A DNA stretch of 64,000 nt from Flavobacterium lotistagni (lineage in GTDB: Bacteria > Bacteroidota > Bacteroidia > Flavobacteriales > Flavobacteriaceae), in the NCBI RefSeq assembly GCF_011392125.1, contig NZ_JAAJBU010000009.1:62001-126000 (forward strand), in the 5' to 3' direction. Position numbers and translations under genes: made by a program. The notes beneath the pieces are model-generated. The model saw only the letters and a program-made list of their open reading frames with translations, made no database searches and was not told where the DNA came from. Numbering within the stretch: position 1 is the first letter of the stretch; every line of letters starts with the position of its first letter. Positions 62,411 through 64,000 of this stretch are shown here, in pieces.

Positions 62411-63601
62411 ATGATTATAGAACCAAGAATGCGAGGCTTTATTTGTTTGACGGCACACCCAACCGGCTGCGAGCAAAACGTTAAAAATCAAATCCAATAC
62501 GTCAAGTCTAAAGGAGAAATTGCCGGTGCGAAACGTGTTTTGGTTATCGGTGCTTCTACTGGTTTTGGACTGGCTTCAAGAATTACAAGCGCTTTTGGTT
62601 CTGGAGCTTCAACTATCGGTGTCTTTTTCGAAAAGCCTGCTACTGAAGGAAAAACGGCTTCTCCGGGTTGGTACAATTCTGCGGCTTTTGAACGAGAAGC
62701 ACACAAGGCTGGTTTATATGCTAAAAGTATTAATGGCGACGCGTTCTCTAAAGAAGTGAAACAGCAAACCATCGACATGATCAAAGCAGATTTAGGCCAA
62801 GTCGATTTAGTGATTTACAGTTTGGCTTCTCCAGTGCGAATGCATCCGGAAACAGGTGTTTTGCATCGTTCCGTACTCAAGCCGATCGGCAATACGTTTT
62901 CGAATAAAACCGTGGATTTCCATACCGGAAATGTGAGCCAAGTTTCCATTGAGCCGGCTAATGAAGAAGACATCAAAAACACGATAGTGGTTATGGGCGG
63001 CGAAGATTGGTCGATGTGGATTGATGCGATGAAAGACGCCGGAGTTTTAGCCGATGGCGCTACGACAATTGCCTATTCCTACATTGGGCCGGCCGTGACT
63101 GAAGCGGTTTACAGAAAAGGAACCATTGGTCGGGCCAAAGACGATCTAGAAGCGACTGCATTCAAAATTACAGACAAACTTAAGTCAATCTCAGGAAAGG
63201 CTTATGTTTCAGTAAATAAGGCGCTGGTCACTCAAGCCAGTTCTGCTATTCCGGTGATTCCATTGTATATTTCTCTGTTGTATAAAATCATGAAAGCAGA
63301 AGGAATCCATGAAGGATGCATCGAGCAAATTGAGCGATTGTTTAGTCAACGATTGTATACCGGAAACGAAGTCCCAACTGATGCGCAAGGCCGTATCCGT
63401 ATTGACGATTGGGAAATGCGCCAAGACGTGCAAGACCAAGTGTCTAAATTATGGGCAGAAGCTACCACGGAAACCTTGCCTACTTTAGGTGATTTGGCCG
63501 GCTATAAACAAGACTTTTTAAATTTGTTCGGATTCGGTTTTGACGGTGTAGATTATAACGCCGATACCAACGAAATGGTCGAGATAGACAGTATCAAATA
63601 G
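62411..63601 (+). CDS. fabV: Trans-2-enoyl-ACP/CoA reductase FabV
   Basis: A 396-residue NADH-dependent enoyl reductase of the FabV type, the last reductive step of fatty-acid elongation. The cofactor motif is GASTGFGLASR (48-58), followed by SGASTIGVFFEKP, and the active-site pair Y-x8-K is Tyr234 and Lys243 in the VYRKGTIGRAK block. The N-terminal MIIEPRMRGFICLTAHP is diagnostic. FabV enzymes are known to be less sensitive to triclosan than FabI. Monocistronic, with its own promoter; converges with the next gene with no gap. Confidence 0.96.
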   Translation: MIIEPRMRGFICLTAHPTGCEQNVKNQIQYVKSKGEIAGAKRVLVIGASTGFGLASRITSAFGSGASTIGVFFEKPATEGKTASPGWYNSAAFEREAHKAGLYAKSINGDAFSKEVKQQTIDMIKADLGQVDLVIYSLASPVRMHPETGVLHRSVLKPIGNTFSNKTVDFHTGNVSQVSIEPANEEDIKNTIVVMGGEDWSMWIDAMKDAGVLADGATTIAYSYIGPAVTEAVYRKGTIGRAKDDLEATAFKITDKLKSISGKAYVSVNKALVTQASSAIPVIPLYISLLYKIMKAEGIHEGCIEQIERLFSQRLYTGNEVPTDAQGRIRIDDWEMRQDVQDQVSKLWAEATTETLPTLGDLAGYKQDFLNLFGFGFDGVDYNADTNEMVEIDSIK

Positions 63602-64000
63602 TTATTTTTCTATTAAACCGTTGTAGCTGTCGTAACGACTTAGTAATTTTCCGGTGTACACGTCGAGTTCCACGATTTCCATTTCCGTCACTTTTTTGTT
63701 GGCGGCGTGAATTTTATTGGCGACCGTGTAAACGTATTTTCCGTTTTTCTTTAAATATTGCAGTTGCGGCTCGGTGATTTCATCGCCTTTTTGGCTAAAC
63801 GCTTTAATTGCCATCTCGCGGGCAGCATTCTTGGAAATAAAATTCATCGGGCTGTCTTGAATGAGAAATTCCGGCACTGCGCTCAGATTCGGTTCCTCTA
63901 AAAGTTGAAGATTGGCGTCCAGTTTAATCCAAATGCCGGAGCGAATTCCGTCGATTTTAGTGTAATTGAAATGGTACATCACCCAAATCTCGGCAATGTT
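63602..64000 (-). CDS. C-terminal part of an unknown protein, PepSY-like end
   Basis: The last ~132 residues of a protein that continues beyond the right edge: the reading frame stays open to base 64000 (NIAEIWVMMYHF...), so GTG 63982 and ATG 63979 are probably internal. The part seen has a segment KNAAREMAIKAFSQKGDEIT, a later KYVYTVANK and the end VELDVYTGKLLSRYDSYNG, which resembles a PepSY repeat. That is only a weak match and I cannot name the protein. The stop is adjacent to the fabV stop. Confidence 0.55.
   Translation of the reverse strand, partial: NIAEIWVMYHFNYTKIDGIRSGIWIKLDANLQLLEEPNLSAVPEFLIQDSPMNFISKNAAREMAIKAFSQKGDEITEPQLQYLKKNGKYVYTVANKIHAANKKVTEMEIVELDVYTGKLLSRYDSYNGLIEK

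Overview
The window looks like chromosomal DNA of a Flavobacterium-type bacterium (phylum Bacteroidota). The evidence is: promoters of the Bacteroidota kind (TAnnTTTG at -7, TTG about 18-20 bp upstream), a type IX secretion C-terminal signal, DUF families typical of Flavobacteriaceae (DUF6495, DUF6913, DUF4835), a menaquinone pathway, a ResB-CcsA fusion and almost no Shine-Dalgarno sequences. The gene content is mostly core: about 60 protein genes, densely packed. I see no tRNA, rRNA, CRISPR array, prophage or transposase gene.

Layout. 1-13.1 kb is nearly all minus strand: an M1-like peptidase homologue (cut by the left edge), a LOG-family protein, an operon of exonuclease/GIY-YIG protein, DUF1801 protein and alpha/beta hydrolase, then uvrA, a ClC channel with CBS domains, gamma-glutamyltransferase and an AcpH-like protein. 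13.3-21.7 kb holds glmM, a DM13 lipoprotein plus outer-membrane protein pair, a class V PLP enzyme, an LpxL-type acyltransferase, a rhomboid protease, a SIMPL protein, a T9SS cargo protein and a small secreted protein. 21.9-30.4 kb has a four-gene minus operon (DUF2520, KdsC-like phosphatase, UbiA prenyltransferase, Maf), the ResB-CcsA fusion, a lipoprotein glutathione peroxidase, a GNAT enzyme and a periplasmic thioredoxin-like protein. 30.5-43.4 kb carries menD, menB, menA and menC spread among an S1-domain protein, a DODA-type dioxygenase, three bacterial PH-domain membrane proteins, a UPF0173 hydrolase and a TPR protein, followed by nadC and a BrkB-family protein. 43.5-51.2 kb: a DUF2147 protein, priA, a LytTR response regulator, the rpsF-rpsR-rplI ribosomal operon, a DUF6495 gene and ligA. 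51.2-54.1 kb is a tandem array of four YhhN/lysoplasmalogenase-like membrane proteins. 54.1-64 kb: a two-gene 5'-nucleotidase, DUF6913, dapA, the bamD-rpoZ-coaBC-DUF4835-recN operon, fabV and a partial gene at the right edge.

The most interesting signals are: (1) the YhhN array, in which only the first copy keeps both conserved aspartates while the other three have Asn at the first site and Gln, Tyr or Val at the second; (2) a dispersed 70-85 bp palindromic intergenic repeat with conserved flanks and two exchangeable core hairpins; (3) a perfect AAGGAGG in front of rplI, directly after the genes of bS6 and bS18, the proteins known to help hide the anti-SD in this phylum; (4) a 16-bp perfect palindrome over the promoter of the dioxygenase gene; (5) a promoter placed so close to the DUF2520 start that the mRNA should be leaderless; (6) the DM13 lipoprotein/outer-membrane protein pair. 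Several genes have start sites that I moved, because the longer TTG start lies inside or upstream of the promoter -7 box.
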